Source: Bacteroidales bacterium
Lineage (GTDB): Bacteria; Bacteroidota; Bacteroidia; Bacteroidales; UBA4181
NCBI GenBank assembly: GCA_017523725.1
Contig: JAFWVY010000022.1
Coordinates: 1 to 64,000 of the forward strand
Length of the DNA stretch: 64,000 nt
Direction of reading: 5' to 3'
In this document: in pieces, positions 56,522-64,000 of the stretch
How positions within the stretch are numbered: position 1 is the stretch's first letter
How the letters are laid out: each line of letters begins with the position of its first letter
The notes under the pieces: model-generated
The model's input: only the letters and a program-made list of their open reading frames with translations
Databases searched by the model: none
What the model was told of the DNA's origin: nothing
Program-made: the position numbers and the translations under genes

Positions 56522-57862
56522 GTGAAACTGTCATTCAACATCAATAATACAGGCGGGCTGCAACTCTTCCAGTTGCTGCGTTTCATATGTTTTCTCGTCA
56601 TCAGCGTCGTGCTGGCCAAGGAACATTATTCCGACAGCGACATCGGTGACTGGGAAACCTTCGTCTTTGTGAGCGGTGCGCTCAGTTTCTTCTGGGTGAC
56701 CGGTATCATCCAGTCGCTGCTGTCGCTGTACAATCACAACGTGGCCTTTGCGCGACACACTTCCGGGAACGGCAAGTCCCCCGAGCTTTTCAACACATTC
56801 CTCCTGCTGGTGATGTTCAGCATCCTGCTGGTGCTGCTCATCTGGTTCTCGTCGTCTGTCAATCTGTTCGGTGCGGCGAAGAACGTGCCTTATCTGGGTC
56901 CGCTGCTGCTGTATTTTTTCCTGAGCAATACCACGCCGCTCATTGAATATATCTATCTGCTCAAGGACAAACCGGGGCACATATATATATATGGTATCGT
57001 CTCCTTTGCGCTGCAGACGCTGTTCGTCTGTCTGCCGATGATGTTCGGACTGGATCTTATCTGGGCCATATGGGGGCTGATTGTGCTGACGGGACTGCGT
57101 TTCCTGCTGCTGTTGCAGTTGCTGTGGAAGTATGCTGAGTTCAAGTTTTCATGGACGTACATCAAGAACCATCTGTATGTTGGATATCCGCTGATAATCA
57201 GCACATTGTTAAGTGGTTCATCGCAGTATATCGATGGCGTGATCGCCTATTTCGCCTTCACGCCGGAACGTTTTGCCATCTTCCGATATGGCTGCAAGGA
57301 ACTGCCGTTCGTGGTGATGATGACCTCCGCCCTGAACAACGTGATGATTCCGGCTTTCGGCAACAGGAAGAACATCCCGGCCGCCCTGGCGGAAATCCGA
57401 CGGGCATCGCTCCGGCTCATGCACATCCTCTATCCGCTTTCGATTTTGTTCATGCTGTTCAGCAAGGTGATATTCGGCCAGATTCTCTTCAATGATTCTT
57501 TCTACCGGAGCGCCGACGTATTCATGGTATATCAGCTTCTGATTATCAGCCGTATCGTCTTCCCGCAGACCATCCTCATGGGCTTGAAAAAAAACCGGGT
57601 CATCCTGTGTGCCGCTATCCTGGAGTTTTTCCTGCATATCGGATGGAGTATCTTCTTTACGCATTTTTACAGTGTGACGGGTCTGCCGCTCGGCTCCGGG
57701 CTGGTGCACATTGTAGAGAAACTGGTGCTGATATGGTACGTGTACCGGCATCTGCACATTCATCCGGACAGCTACATCCCGGTCAAGTGGTATCTTTTTT
57801 ACAGCCTGTTGATCAGCGCCGTGTTCATCCTGATAGACCACAGGGTCATCTACATCATCTGA
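56522..57862 (+). CDS. Polytopic membrane protein, Wzx/MATE-type polysaccharide flippase-like
   Basis: The 446-residue product starts at GTG56522; no in-frame ATG occurs for about 95 codons. It has about twelve hydrophobic helices over its whole length, with polar loops such as YNHNVAFARHTSGNGKS. The pattern resembles the polysaccharide transport (PST/Wzx) group of the MOP superfamily, which flips lipid-linked sugars across the inner membrane. No glycosyltransferase is adjacent, although wecB and manC lie 3 kb downstream. Substrate is unknown. Confidence 0.75.
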   Translation: MKLSFNINNTGGLQLFQLLRFICFLVISVVLAKEHYSDSDIGDWETFVFVSGALSFFWVTGIIQSLLSLYNHNVAFARHTSGNGKSPELFNTFLLLVMFSILLVLLIWFSSSVNLFGAAKNVPYLGPLLLYFFLSNTTPLIEYIYLLKDKPGHIYIYGIVSFALQTLFVCLPMMFGLDLIWAIWGLIVLTGLRFLLLLQLLWKYAEFKFSWTYIKNHLYVGYPLIISTLLSGSSQYIDGVIAYFAFTPERFAIFRYGCKELPFVVMMTSALNNVMIPAFGNRKNIPAALAEIRRASLRLMHILYPLSILFMLFSKVIFGQILFNDSFYRSADVFMVYQLLIISRIVFPQTILMGLKKNRVILCAAILEFFLHIGWSIFFTHFYSVTGLPLGSGLVHIVEKLVLIWYVYRHLHIHPDSYIPVKWYLFYSLLISAVFILIDHRVIYII

Positions 57863-57880
57863 CGGCGTCGTTTCTCTTTA

Positions 57881-59116
57881 TCAATTGAACCGGATGGTTT
57901 TGGCCGGTTCGATGCGGGCCATGACGAGGGCCGGCAGTTGCAGCATCAGCCATATGCAGGCCATTGAGGCCGCATTGACGAGCAGCCACGGCCAGAAATG
58001 CAGCGCGATGGGAACGTGGTCGATGAAGTAAGAGGCCTTGTCCAGCCGGATCAGTTCGAAATGTTCCTGGATCAGGCAGACTGCGAGAGCGATGATGTTG
58101 CCGATGAGCAGTCCTTTGGCCATGATGAAGCCCGCCTGGTACATGAAAATGCGCCGCAAGTACCGGTTGTCTGCCCCCATGGCTTTGAACAGTCCGATCA
58201 TGACGGTACGTTCGAGAATCAGAATCAGAAGGCCGGAAATCATGTTGAATCCAGCTACTAGGATCATGAGAACCAGGATGATGAGAACGTTCATGTCAAG
58301 CAGCGCCAACCAGTCGAAAATGTGCGCGTAGCGTTCCCGGACCGTCTCGACGCGCAGGTGGCCGCCGGAAGCCGGATTCCGGCTTATCTGGTCGAAGATG
58401 TTATAGGCGACACGGTCCAGATGTTTGAAATCTGCAATCGAGATTTCGTAGCCGCTGACTTGTTCGCTGTTCCAGCCGTTAAGCCGCTGGACGTGCCGGA
58501 TGTCTGCGAAGGCATACATGCGGTCGAACTCGTCGATGCCCGTGTCGAAGATGCCTGCCAGCTTCAGCCGGCGCATGCGCGGCGGATCCTGGATGAAGTA
58601 CATGGCGACATCGTCGCCTGTGTGCAGCCGCAGGGCATCGGCAATCGTGCGCGATAGCAGGATCTGGGACGATGCGGCGGAGTCGGGGAAGACCGGCAGC
58701 GTACCTTCGGTCAGCATGCCGCTGAAAAAAGACAGGTCGTAGTCTGCGGTGATGCCTTTGAGTACGATGCCCTGGATGGCATCATCGGCTTTGATGACCC
58801 CCGGGCAGAGCGAAAAGGGTACCGTGCGGACGATATCCGCATTGGATTGCAACCCTTCGAGCCATGGCTGGGCGCGGTCGATGGGTGCGGTTTCGTACGA
58901 AGCGTGGAAATTGGCGGCCACAACCTGGATGTCGGCACCGAAACCTGTGATTTTCCCGCGTATTTCCGATTTGAATCCGGTAACTACTGCGATGGCGATC
59001 AGCATGACCGCGACACTGAGCGCGATGCTGGCACTGTTGATGGAAACCATGGTGTGCGATTTCCTTTTGTCAGCGGCATGCGACAGCCGGGATGCAATAT
59101 GGAACGTGTCGTCCAA
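57881..59116 (-). CDS. FtsX/LolE-like ABC transporter permease
   Basis: This 411-residue inner-membrane protein has one N-terminal helix (about 28-46), a large periplasmic domain (about 50-265) and three C-terminal helices (about 270-400; NVLIILVLMILVAGFNMISG). It ends EPAKTIRFN. This is the layout of LolC/LolE lipoprotein-release or MacB-type permeases. The likely start is TTG59116; ATG59050 would remove the conserved IASRL region. The partner ATPase is not adjacent. It lies six bases after frr. Confidence 0.87.
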   Translation of the reverse strand: MDDTFHIASRLSHAADKRKSHTMVSINSASIALSVAVMLIAIAVVTGFKSEIRGKITGFGADIQVVAANFHASYETAPIDRAQPWLEGLQSNADIVRTVPFSLCPGVIKADDAIQGIVLKGITADYDLSFFSGMLTEGTLPVFPDSAASSQILLSRTIADALRLHTGDDVAMYFIQDPPRMRRLKLAGIFDTGIDEFDRMYAFADIRHVQRLNGWNSEQVSGYEISIADFKHLDRVAYNIFDQISRNPASGGHLRVETVRERYAHIFDWLALLDMNVLIILVLMILVAGFNMISGLLILILERTVMIGLFKAMGADNRYLRRIFMYQAGFIMAKGLLIGNIIALAVCLIQEHFELIRLDKASYFIDHVPIALHFWPWLLVNAASMACIWLMLQLPALVMARIEPAKTIRFN

Positions 59117-59121
59117 AGCGG

Positions 59122-59685
59122 CTATACGGTCATGATTTCTTCTTCTTTCCGGGCGCAGATGTCTTCTATCTTCTTGTAATACTGCTCAGTGGATTTCTGG
59201 ACGTTTTCTTCGGCATCCTTGGCCTCGTCTTCGGAGACGCCGCCTTTCTGCAGTTTCTTGATCTCTTCGATAGTGTCCCGCCGGATGTTGCGGATACCCA
59301 CTTTGGCTTCCTCACATTTGGCTTTCACTTGCTTGACCAGCGCTTTGCGGCGTTCTTCCGTCAGCGGCGGCACGCACAGCCGGATGACTTCGCCGTTGTT
59401 GATGGGGGTGATGCCAATGTTGGCGGCGAAAATAACCTTTTCGATTTTCTCTATCATTTTCTTGTCCCACGGCTGGATGACCAGGGTGCGCGAATCGGTC
59501 GTGCCCAGGTTGGCCACCTGCGAGAACGGGACCTGCGAACCGTAATAGTCGACCGTCAGGCCGTCCACCATCTGCACGGAGGCTTTGCCCGCACGCATTT
59601 TTGACAGTTCATCCTTGATATAGGCGACGACTTTGTCCATCTTGGACGTTCCGTCTTCGAGATACAATTCAACTTCTTCGTTCAT
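59122..59685 (-). CDS. frr: Ribosome recycling factor
   Basis: From ATG59685 the product is 187 residues, a full RRF. Conserved segments are KMDKVVAYIKDELSKMRAGKA, RTLVIQPWDKKMIEKIEKVI and RNIRRDTIEEIKKLQK. With EF-G (also in this window) it splits post-termination ribosomes. An imperfect -7 box (GAAATTTG) lies at 59717-59724. The frame extends upstream to 59751, but that part lacks family similarity. Confidence 0.97.
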   Translation of the reverse strand: MNEEVELYLEDGTSKMDKVVAYIKDELSKMRAGKASVQMVDGLTVDYYGSQVPFSQVANLGTTDSRTLVIQPWDKKMIEKIEKVIFAANIGITPINNGEVIRLCVPPLTEERRKALVKQVKAKCEEAKVGIRNIRRDTIEEIKKLQKGGVSEDEAKDAEENVQKSTEQYYKKIEDICARKEEEIMTV

Positions 59686-59770
59686 GGTGTGAAGTATGGT
59701 GTGTGAAACTGAAAAGACAAATTTCGGCAAAAAAAATGAATTGGCCAACAATGCGGCCGTTTACACTTTC

Positions 59771-60232
59771 TTATGTCAGGTCGGCATAGACGGCGCCGGT
59801 GAAAGCCAGCAGTGCATCCGGCGCCAGTTCGATCTGGGTGCCGCGGCGGCCTGCACTCAGGATAATGGTGTCGAAACACTGGGCACATTCTTCGATGTAG
59901 GTGGGCAGCGGTTTTTTCATGCCGATGGGAGAGCATCCGCCGTGGACGTATCCCGTCAGGGGCAGCAGCTCTTTCTGGGGAATCATGGCAATACTCTTGA
60001 CATGAGCGGCGACGGCGGCTTTCTTGAGATCCAGCGTGCCGGCGACGGGAATGACAAAAACATGGAAGGCGCCCGGTCCCGACGTGGTGACCAGGGTCTT
60101 GAACACACGCATGGGATCCTGTCCAAGCAGTGCGGCCACCTGCATGCCGTCCGTCACGCCTGCGTCGTAGGCGTGGGGCGTGAAACGGACGCCCGCCTGG
60201 GTGAGCAGCCGCATGACATTGGTCTTTTCCAT
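59771..60232 (-). CDS. ybaK: YbaK/EbsC-family Cys-tRNA(Pro) deacylase
   Basis: This 153-residue single-domain protein matches the YbaK editing family: KTLVTTSGPGAFHVFVIPVAG, the catalytic lysine region KKAAVAAHVKSI, and GYVHGGCSPIGMKKPLPTYI. YbaK removes cysteine wrongly attached to tRNA-Pro. It lies three bases after the DUF4491 gene, so they are probably co-transcribed. Confidence 0.92.
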   Translation of the reverse strand: MEKTNVMRLLTQAGVRFTPHAYDAGVTDGMQVAALLGQDPMRVFKTLVTTSGPGAFHVFVIPVAGTLDLKKAAVAAHVKSIAMIPQKELLPLTGYVHGGCSPIGMKKPLPTYIEECAQCFDTIILSAGRRGTQIELAPDALLAFTGAVYADLT

Positions 60233-60235
60233 CGG

Positions 60236-60562
60236 TCAGGCTTTTTTTGCGCGTTTCGCCAGCTTTTCCTGCCGTTTCCGTTCGCGCTCTTCGTTGCGCG
60301 GGAACCAGCCGCGTTCCACCCGTTTCTTCTGCTGGAAAATTTCCAGGATGCTCCAGCCGGCGGAAAAGGCCAGTACGCCGAGTACCGACGAGATGACAAT
60401 ATCCGAAGCATACAGCGAGGCGGCCGCGGCACCCAGTCCCAGGAGCAGGAAAAACCACCAGCATCCGGTGCCGAAATAATACTCAGCCTTGATGACGATA
60501 GGGTGGAACAGCCCGATGATAAGAAAGGTCGAAAGGCCGATGATGAGTCCGGAATAATGCAT
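60236..60562 (-). CDS. DUF4491 family membrane protein
   Basis: From ATG60562 the product is 108 residues with three hydrophobic helices (about 3-20, 33-50, 55-75) and a basic C-terminal tail. It carries the family pattern FLIIGLFHPIVIKAEYYFG, followed by WSILEIFQQKKRVERGWFP. The family is found mainly in Bacteroidetes and Firmicutes and has no known function. The -7 box at 60584-60591 excludes the upstream ATG at 60586. Confidence 0.85.
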   Translation of the reverse strand: MHYSGLIIGLSTFLIIGLFHPIVIKAEYYFGTGCWWFFLLLGLGAAAASLYASDIVISSVLGVLAFSAGWSILEIFQQKKRVERGWFPRNEERERKRQEKLAKRAKKA

Positions 60563-60583
60563 GTCTGCCTGGATAATTGTGCG

Positions 60584-60591
60584 CAAAAATA
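60584..60591 (-). promoter_or_regulatory. Putative -7 box (TATTTTTG) for DUF4491-ybaK
   Basis: An exact TAnnTTTG match on the minus strand, 22 bases before ATG60562. Confidence 0.55.
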
Positions 60592-60622
60592 GCGTTTTTA
60601 TCGGTCAGTCGGGATTTATCGT

Positions 60623-60630
60623 TAAATTTG
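60623..60630 (+). promoter_or_regulatory. Putative -7 box (TAAATTTG) for wecB-manC
   Basis: An exact TAnnTTTG match 20 bases before ATG60651. It supports that start over the longer open frame from 60561. Confidence 0.58.
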
Positions 60631-60650
60631 CGAATCAAAACGCAGAGGTC

Positions 60651-61814
60651 ATGAAGAAAATAATGCTCGTGTTCGGTACGCGTCCGGAAGCTGTCAAGAT
60701 GTGCCCGCTCGTTGCGGCCTTGCGGCAGCGTCCGGCGGATTTCCGCACGGAAGTCTGCGTGACGGGCCAGCACCGCGAGATGCTCGACCAGGTGCTCCGG
60801 ATTTTCGATGTACATCCCGACTATGACCTCAATATCATGCAACCCGGCCAGGACCTTTTCGACATCACTTCCCGCGTGTTGTCGGGTATGCGTGATGTGC
60901 TGCGCCAGGCACGGCCGGACATGGTGCTCGTCCACGGTGATACGACCACCAGCGTCGCCGCAACCCTGGCCGCCTTCTACGAACATATTCCGGTCGGACA
61001 CGTGGAGGCTGGGTTGCGGACGTACAATCCTGCCAGTCCGTGGCCGGAGGAAATCAACCGGCAGCTGACCGACCGTATAGCATCATGTCTTTTTGCACCG
61101 ACGGAGCAGAGCCGTTCCAACCTGCTGTCTGAACATATCGATGAGGCCAATATCCTGGTGACGGGCAATACTGTCATCGATGCGCTGCATCAGGTGGTCA
61201 GCCGCATGGCGGAGGACACGGCGCTGCAGACGGAGACCGAACGGAACCTGGAGGCTGCCGGCTATCCGGCAATCCGTCTGGCAGATGGCCGCCGGTTGGT
61301 GCTGGTCACCGGTCACCGACGCGAGAATTTCGGCGACGGATTCCTGCATATCTGCACGGCTCTCAGGGATCTTGCGGACCGTCATGCGGCGGTGGACTTC
61401 GTTTACCCGATGCACCTGAACCCGCATGTGCGAGATGCGGTACGGCAGGTGTTCGGTGACGATTTGCATGCGCGGCCCAATCTTTTTCTTGTGGAGCCTC
61501 TGGATTACCTTGAGTTCGTATATCTCATGGCGCGTTCCTGGTTGGTGCTGACCGATTCCGGCGGGATTCAGGAAGAGGCGCCGGGGCTGGGCAAACCGGT
61601 CCTGGTGATGCGGGACACGACCGAACGCCCGGAAGCCGTGGAGGCCGGGACCGTCGAGTTGGTCGGCACTTCGTACGACCGTATTGTCGGGGGGGTCGAA
61701 CGGCTGTTGAACGACCGCGAAGCCTATCTGCGGATGAGCCGTGCCGTCAATCCGTACGGTGACGGCCATGCCTGTGGGCGGATTGCGGACAGATTAAACG
61801 AAATGCTGATATGA
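60651..61814 (+). CDS. wecB: UDP-N-acetylglucosamine 2-epimerase (non-hydrolysing)
   Basis: From ATG60651 the product is 387 residues. It interconverts UDP-GlcNAc and UDP-ManNAc for surface polysaccharide. The GT-B-like motifs are FGTRPEAVKMCPL, HGDTTTSVAATLAAF, VGHVEAGLRT, TGHRRENFG and TDSGGIQEEAPGLGKPVLV. The stop overlaps the manC start (ATGA), so the two sugar-nucleotide genes are coupled. Confidence 0.95.
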   Translation: MKKIMLVFGTRPEAVKMCPLVAALRQRPADFRTEVCVTGQHREMLDQVLRIFDVHPDYDLNIMQPGQDLFDITSRVLSGMRDVLRQARPDMVLVHGDTTTSVAATLAAFYEHIPVGHVEAGLRTYNPASPWPEEINRQLTDRIASCLFAPTEQSRSNLLSEHIDEANILVTGNTVIDALHQVVSRMAEDTALQTETERNLEAAGYPAIRLADGRRLVLVTGHRRENFGDGFLHICTALRDLADRHAAVDFVYPMHLNPHVRDAVRQVFGDDLHARPNLFLVEPLDYLEFVYLMARSWLVLTDSGGIQEEAPGLGKPVLVMRDTTERPEAVEAGTVELVGTSYDRIVGGVERLLNDREAYLRMSRAVNPYGDGHACGRIADRLNEMLI

Positions 61815-63163
61815 AACTGATACTTTTGTCGGGTGGATCAGGGAAGCGGTTATGGCCGCTTTCCAACGATACGCGGTCGAAACAGTTCCTGCCTGTGCTT
61901 CAGCGGCCGGGTGGCGGCGTAGAGTCGATGATACAGCGTATTGTCCGGCAGATTCGTGAGACGGGGCTGGCAGACCACTTTACGGTGGCGACCAATGCGG
62001 CCCAGGTTGATCTTCTGACTAACCAGCTTGGAGAAGGCGTGGACATCGTGACGGAACCGGTCCGGCGCAAGACATTTCCGGCCATCGCCCTTTCGGCGGC
62101 CTATCTTGCCTTCGAGAAACACGTCCCTTCTGACGAACCGGTGGTTGTGATGCCTTGTGACGCCTATACCGACAGCGGTTATTTCGAAACGGTGCGCACC
62201 ATGGTGCGGGCGGTGGAGACGCAGGCGGCCGAATGGGTGCTGATGGGTATCCGGCCGACACATGCTTCCCCGCGGTATGGTTATGTGCTGCATGGTCCGG
62301 ATCCGGTCGGCGCGGATGTGTTCCCGGTTGAACGTTTTGTCGAGAAACCGGCGCAGGAGGAGGCCGGACGGCTGATGGCCGCCGGTGCGTTCTGGAACGG
62401 CGGTGTGTTTGCCTTTCGGCTGGGGCGCATGATGTCGTTGCTTGCGCAATATCTGCCCGTGGATAGTTTCGCCGATCTCAGGGCGCATTACACGTCGCTG
62501 CCCGAAATCAATTTCGACTGCGAAGTGATCGAAAATGCCCGGTCGGTTGCGGTCGTGCCTTTTGACGGACCTTGGAAGGACCTCGGGTCGTGGCATGCGT
62601 TGACGGAGCAGTTGCCGTTGCAGAGCAGCGGAAACGTGCATCTTGCCGAGGACAATGTCAATACGCATGTCATCAATGAACTGGGAATTCCTGTGCTGTG
62701 CGCCGGCATGCACGATGCAGTGGTGGCCTGCAGCCCGGATGGCATCCTGGTGTGTGCCAAGAGTGCGGCGGAAGGTGTCAAACGATATGCTCACTCATTG
62801 TCAATCAGACCGATGTACGAGGAACGCCGGTGGGGAACCTACCGGGTTGTCGATGCAACCACCTATGATGACGGATACAAGTCGCTGACAAAATCGCTGA
62901 CCCTTCATGCCGGCAAGCATATCAGCTATCAGGTGCACCGGCACCGCGACGAGGTATGGACTTTCGTGGACGGCACCGGACTGCTGGTGCTCGACGGCCG
63001 TGTGCAGAAAGTGCGCCGCGGCGATGTGGTGCATATCCGGAAGGGGCAGTTCCATGCTGTGAAAGCCTTGACCGACCTGCAGCTCATCGAGGTGCAGATC
63101 GGCGACGATCTCGTCGAGGAGGATATCGAGCGTTACGACTGGGATTGGGATACACTGAAGTAG
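61811..63163 (+). CDS. manC: Mannose-1-phosphate guanylyltransferase / mannose-6-phosphate isomerase
   Basis: This 450-residue two-domain enzyme makes GDP-mannose. The nucleotidyltransferase domain (about 1-285) has LSGGSGKRLWPLSNDTRSKQ and VERFVEKP. The type II phosphomannose isomerase cupin domain (about 335-445) has ERRWGTYRVVD and QVHRHRDEVW. GDP-mannose feeds GDP-fucose, capsule and LPS sugars. It overlaps wecB by four bases. An A-rich gap of about 110 bases follows before the alanine dehydrogenase gene. Confidence 0.95.
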   Translation: MKLILLSGGSGKRLWPLSNDTRSKQFLPVLQRPGGGVESMIQRIVRQIRETGLADHFTVATNAAQVDLLTNQLGEGVDIVTEPVRRKTFPAIALSAAYLAFEKHVPSDEPVVVMPCDAYTDSGYFETVRTMVRAVETQAAEWVLMGIRPTHASPRYGYVLHGPDPVGADVFPVERFVEKPAQEEAGRLMAAGAFWNGGVFAFRLGRMMSLLAQYLPVDSFADLRAHYTSLPEINFDCEVIENARSVAVVPFDGPWKDLGSWHALTEQLPLQSSGNVHLAEDNVNTHVINELGIPVLCAGMHDAVVACSPDGILVCAKSAAEGVKRYAHSLSIRPMYEERRWGTYRVVDATTYDDGYKSLTKSLTLHAGKHISYQVHRHRDEVWTFVDGTGLLVLDGRVQKVRRGDVVHIRKGQFHAVKALTDLQLIEVQIGDDLVEEDIERYDWDWDTLK

Positions 63164-63225
63164 CTGCGGTCGGGGACATCTGCAAAAAAAAGTGTCTGTC
63201 AGTGCCCGGAAAAACTTCAAAATAA

Positions 63226-63233
63226 TACCTTTG
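63226..63233 (+). promoter_or_regulatory. Putative -7 box (TACCTTTG) for ald
   Basis: An exact TAnnTTTG match 42 bases before ATG63276. No clear -33 TTTG was seen. Confidence 0.55.
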
Positions 63234-63275
63234 CAGGATAGAAAACACAATTACTAATCAATAATCGGAAATACA

Positions 63276-64000
63276 ATGAAGATAGGTACTACGAAAGAAC
63301 TGAAGAACCACGAATACAGGGTTGGACTGACGCCTGACAACGTGAGCGCCTTCGTGGCCAGGGGCCATGCGGTTTATGTCGAGACGCACGCTGGTGAAGG
63401 GGCGGGGTTCAGCGACGAGGCTTACCGGGAAGCCGGAGCCGTTATCATGAGCACCCCGGCCGAGGTATTCGCCGCGGCGGATATGATCGTCAAGGTGAAA
63501 GAACCGGAACCGTGCGAGTTCGGCTTCCTGCGCGAAGGACAGATTCTGTTTACCTATCTGCATCTGGCTCCCAATCCGGGACTCGCCGAGGCGTTGATGC
63601 AGCGTGGTGTCAAGGCGGTGGCCTTTGAGACCATCACCGATGCGATGGGTTCGCTGCCTTGTCTGCGGCCGATGAGTCAGATTGCCGGCCGCCTGAGTAT
63701 TCAGGAGGGTGCCAAGTATCTGGAACGCAGTTTCGGCGGACGCGGCATCCTGCTGGGTGGCATTCCCGGTGTGGAACGCGGGCGGATCGTCATCCTCGGC
63801 GGCGGCATCGCCGGTACATATGCGGCCAAGGCGGCCGCCGGCATCGATGCCGATGTTACGTTGCTCGATATCAACCTCAACCGGCTGTCGTACCTGGAGG
63901 ATATCTTCGGTTCGTCGGTCACGATGCTGTACAGCACCGAGGCCAATATCCGCAAGAGTCTGCAGACGGCGGACCTGGTCATCGGCTCTGTGCTGATTCC
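63276..64000 (+). CDS. ald: Alanine dehydrogenase, N-terminal part (cut by window end)
   Basis: The open frame runs from ATG63276 past the end of the window, giving 241 residues so far. It begins MKIGTTKELKNHEYRVGLTP, with the substrate-site residues in IVKVKEPEP (Lys) and YLHLAPN (His). A Rossmann fold follows (VILGGGIAGTYAAKAAAGI, then an acidic residue in TLLDI). The enzyme oxidises L-alanine to pyruvate with NAD. N5-(carboxyethyl)ornithine and lysine-forming relatives share the fold; the N-terminus fits Ald best. The 3' end is missing. Confidence 0.92.
   Translation, partial: MKIGTTKELKNHEYRVGLTPDNVSAFVARGHAVYVETHAGEGAGFSDEAYREAGAVIMSTPAEVFAAADMIVKVKEPEPCEFGFLREGQILFTYLHLAPNPGLAEALMQRGVKAVAFETITDAMGSLPCLRPMSQIAGRLSIQEGAKYLERSFGGRGILLGGIPGVERGRIVILGGGIAGTYAAKAAAGIDADVTLLDINLNRLSYLEDIFGSSVTMLYSTEANIRKSLQTADLVIGSVLI

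Overview
This window reads as chromosomal DNA from a moderately GC-rich member of the order Bacteroidales (phylum Bacteroidota). Three things point there. Promoter-like boxes of the form TAnnTTTG, the -7 element of this phylum, stand before many genes, and start codons generally lack Shine-Dalgarno sequences. Characteristic proteins are present: tandem PL11 rhamnogalacturonan lyases, a gamma-alpha fused 2-oxoacid:ferredoxin oxidoreductase, DUF4491, an OmpH-type coiled-coil protein, and LptC/LptE of the Bacteroidetes type. The ribosomal superoperon has the order rpsL-rpsG-fusA-rpsJ...rplQ with no tuf gene. I cannot name the genus. I see no insertion sequence, prophage, integron or CRISPR array.

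Layout. The window opens in the 3' part of a 5S rRNA gene. At 0.1-7.4 kb is a plant-polysaccharide group: a GH3 glycosidase, a CE12-like rhamnogalacturonan acetylesterase and two PL11 lyases, without SusC/SusD partners. At 7.5-9.9 kb a NikR-like regulator, which has lost three of the four classical nickel ligands, precedes a TonB-dependent receptor. At 9.9-14.2 kb, on the minus strand, are an NHS-family transporter and a two-gene outer-membrane unit in which a ComEA-like helix-hairpin-helix segment is fused to a predicted beta-barrel. At 14.3-19.6 kb are ruvX-def-lysA and then a second hemicellulose pair, a CE7-like esterase and a GH51 arabinofuranosidase.

From 19.6 to 35.1 kb lie housekeeping and envelope genes: DUF177-rpmF, typA-coaX-TPR-lptC, a small Xre regulator, an OmpH-like protein, ruvC, meaB-ddl, a sigma-54 activator with lptE, an unknown gene and secG, then groES-groEL. 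From 35.3 to 38.2 kb is korA-korB. From 38.3 to 56.1 kb a single minus-strand run of 33 genes (rpsL to rplQ) holds the str, S10, spc and alpha gene sets, including secY, map, infA and rpoA. A tRNA-His gene lies just upstream. The last 7.5 kb carries a flippase-like membrane protein, frr with a LolE-like permease, ybaK, DUF4491, wecB-manC for nucleotide sugars, and the start of an alanine dehydrogenase gene that runs off the window.

Several likely start codons are not the most upstream ones. Putative -7 boxes lie inside the longest open frames of ruvX, typA, meaB, the sigma-54 regulator, the OmpH-like protein and DUF4491, so shorter starts are given. The window is mostly ordinary core genome. 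The observations most worth a second look are the NikR homologue with a lost nickel site beside its receptor, the HHH-barrel outer-membrane pair, an AT-rich stretch with a promoter-like box inside rplD, and the sigma-54/LptE/unknown/SecG operon. I found no clear evidence of a wholly new multi-gene system.
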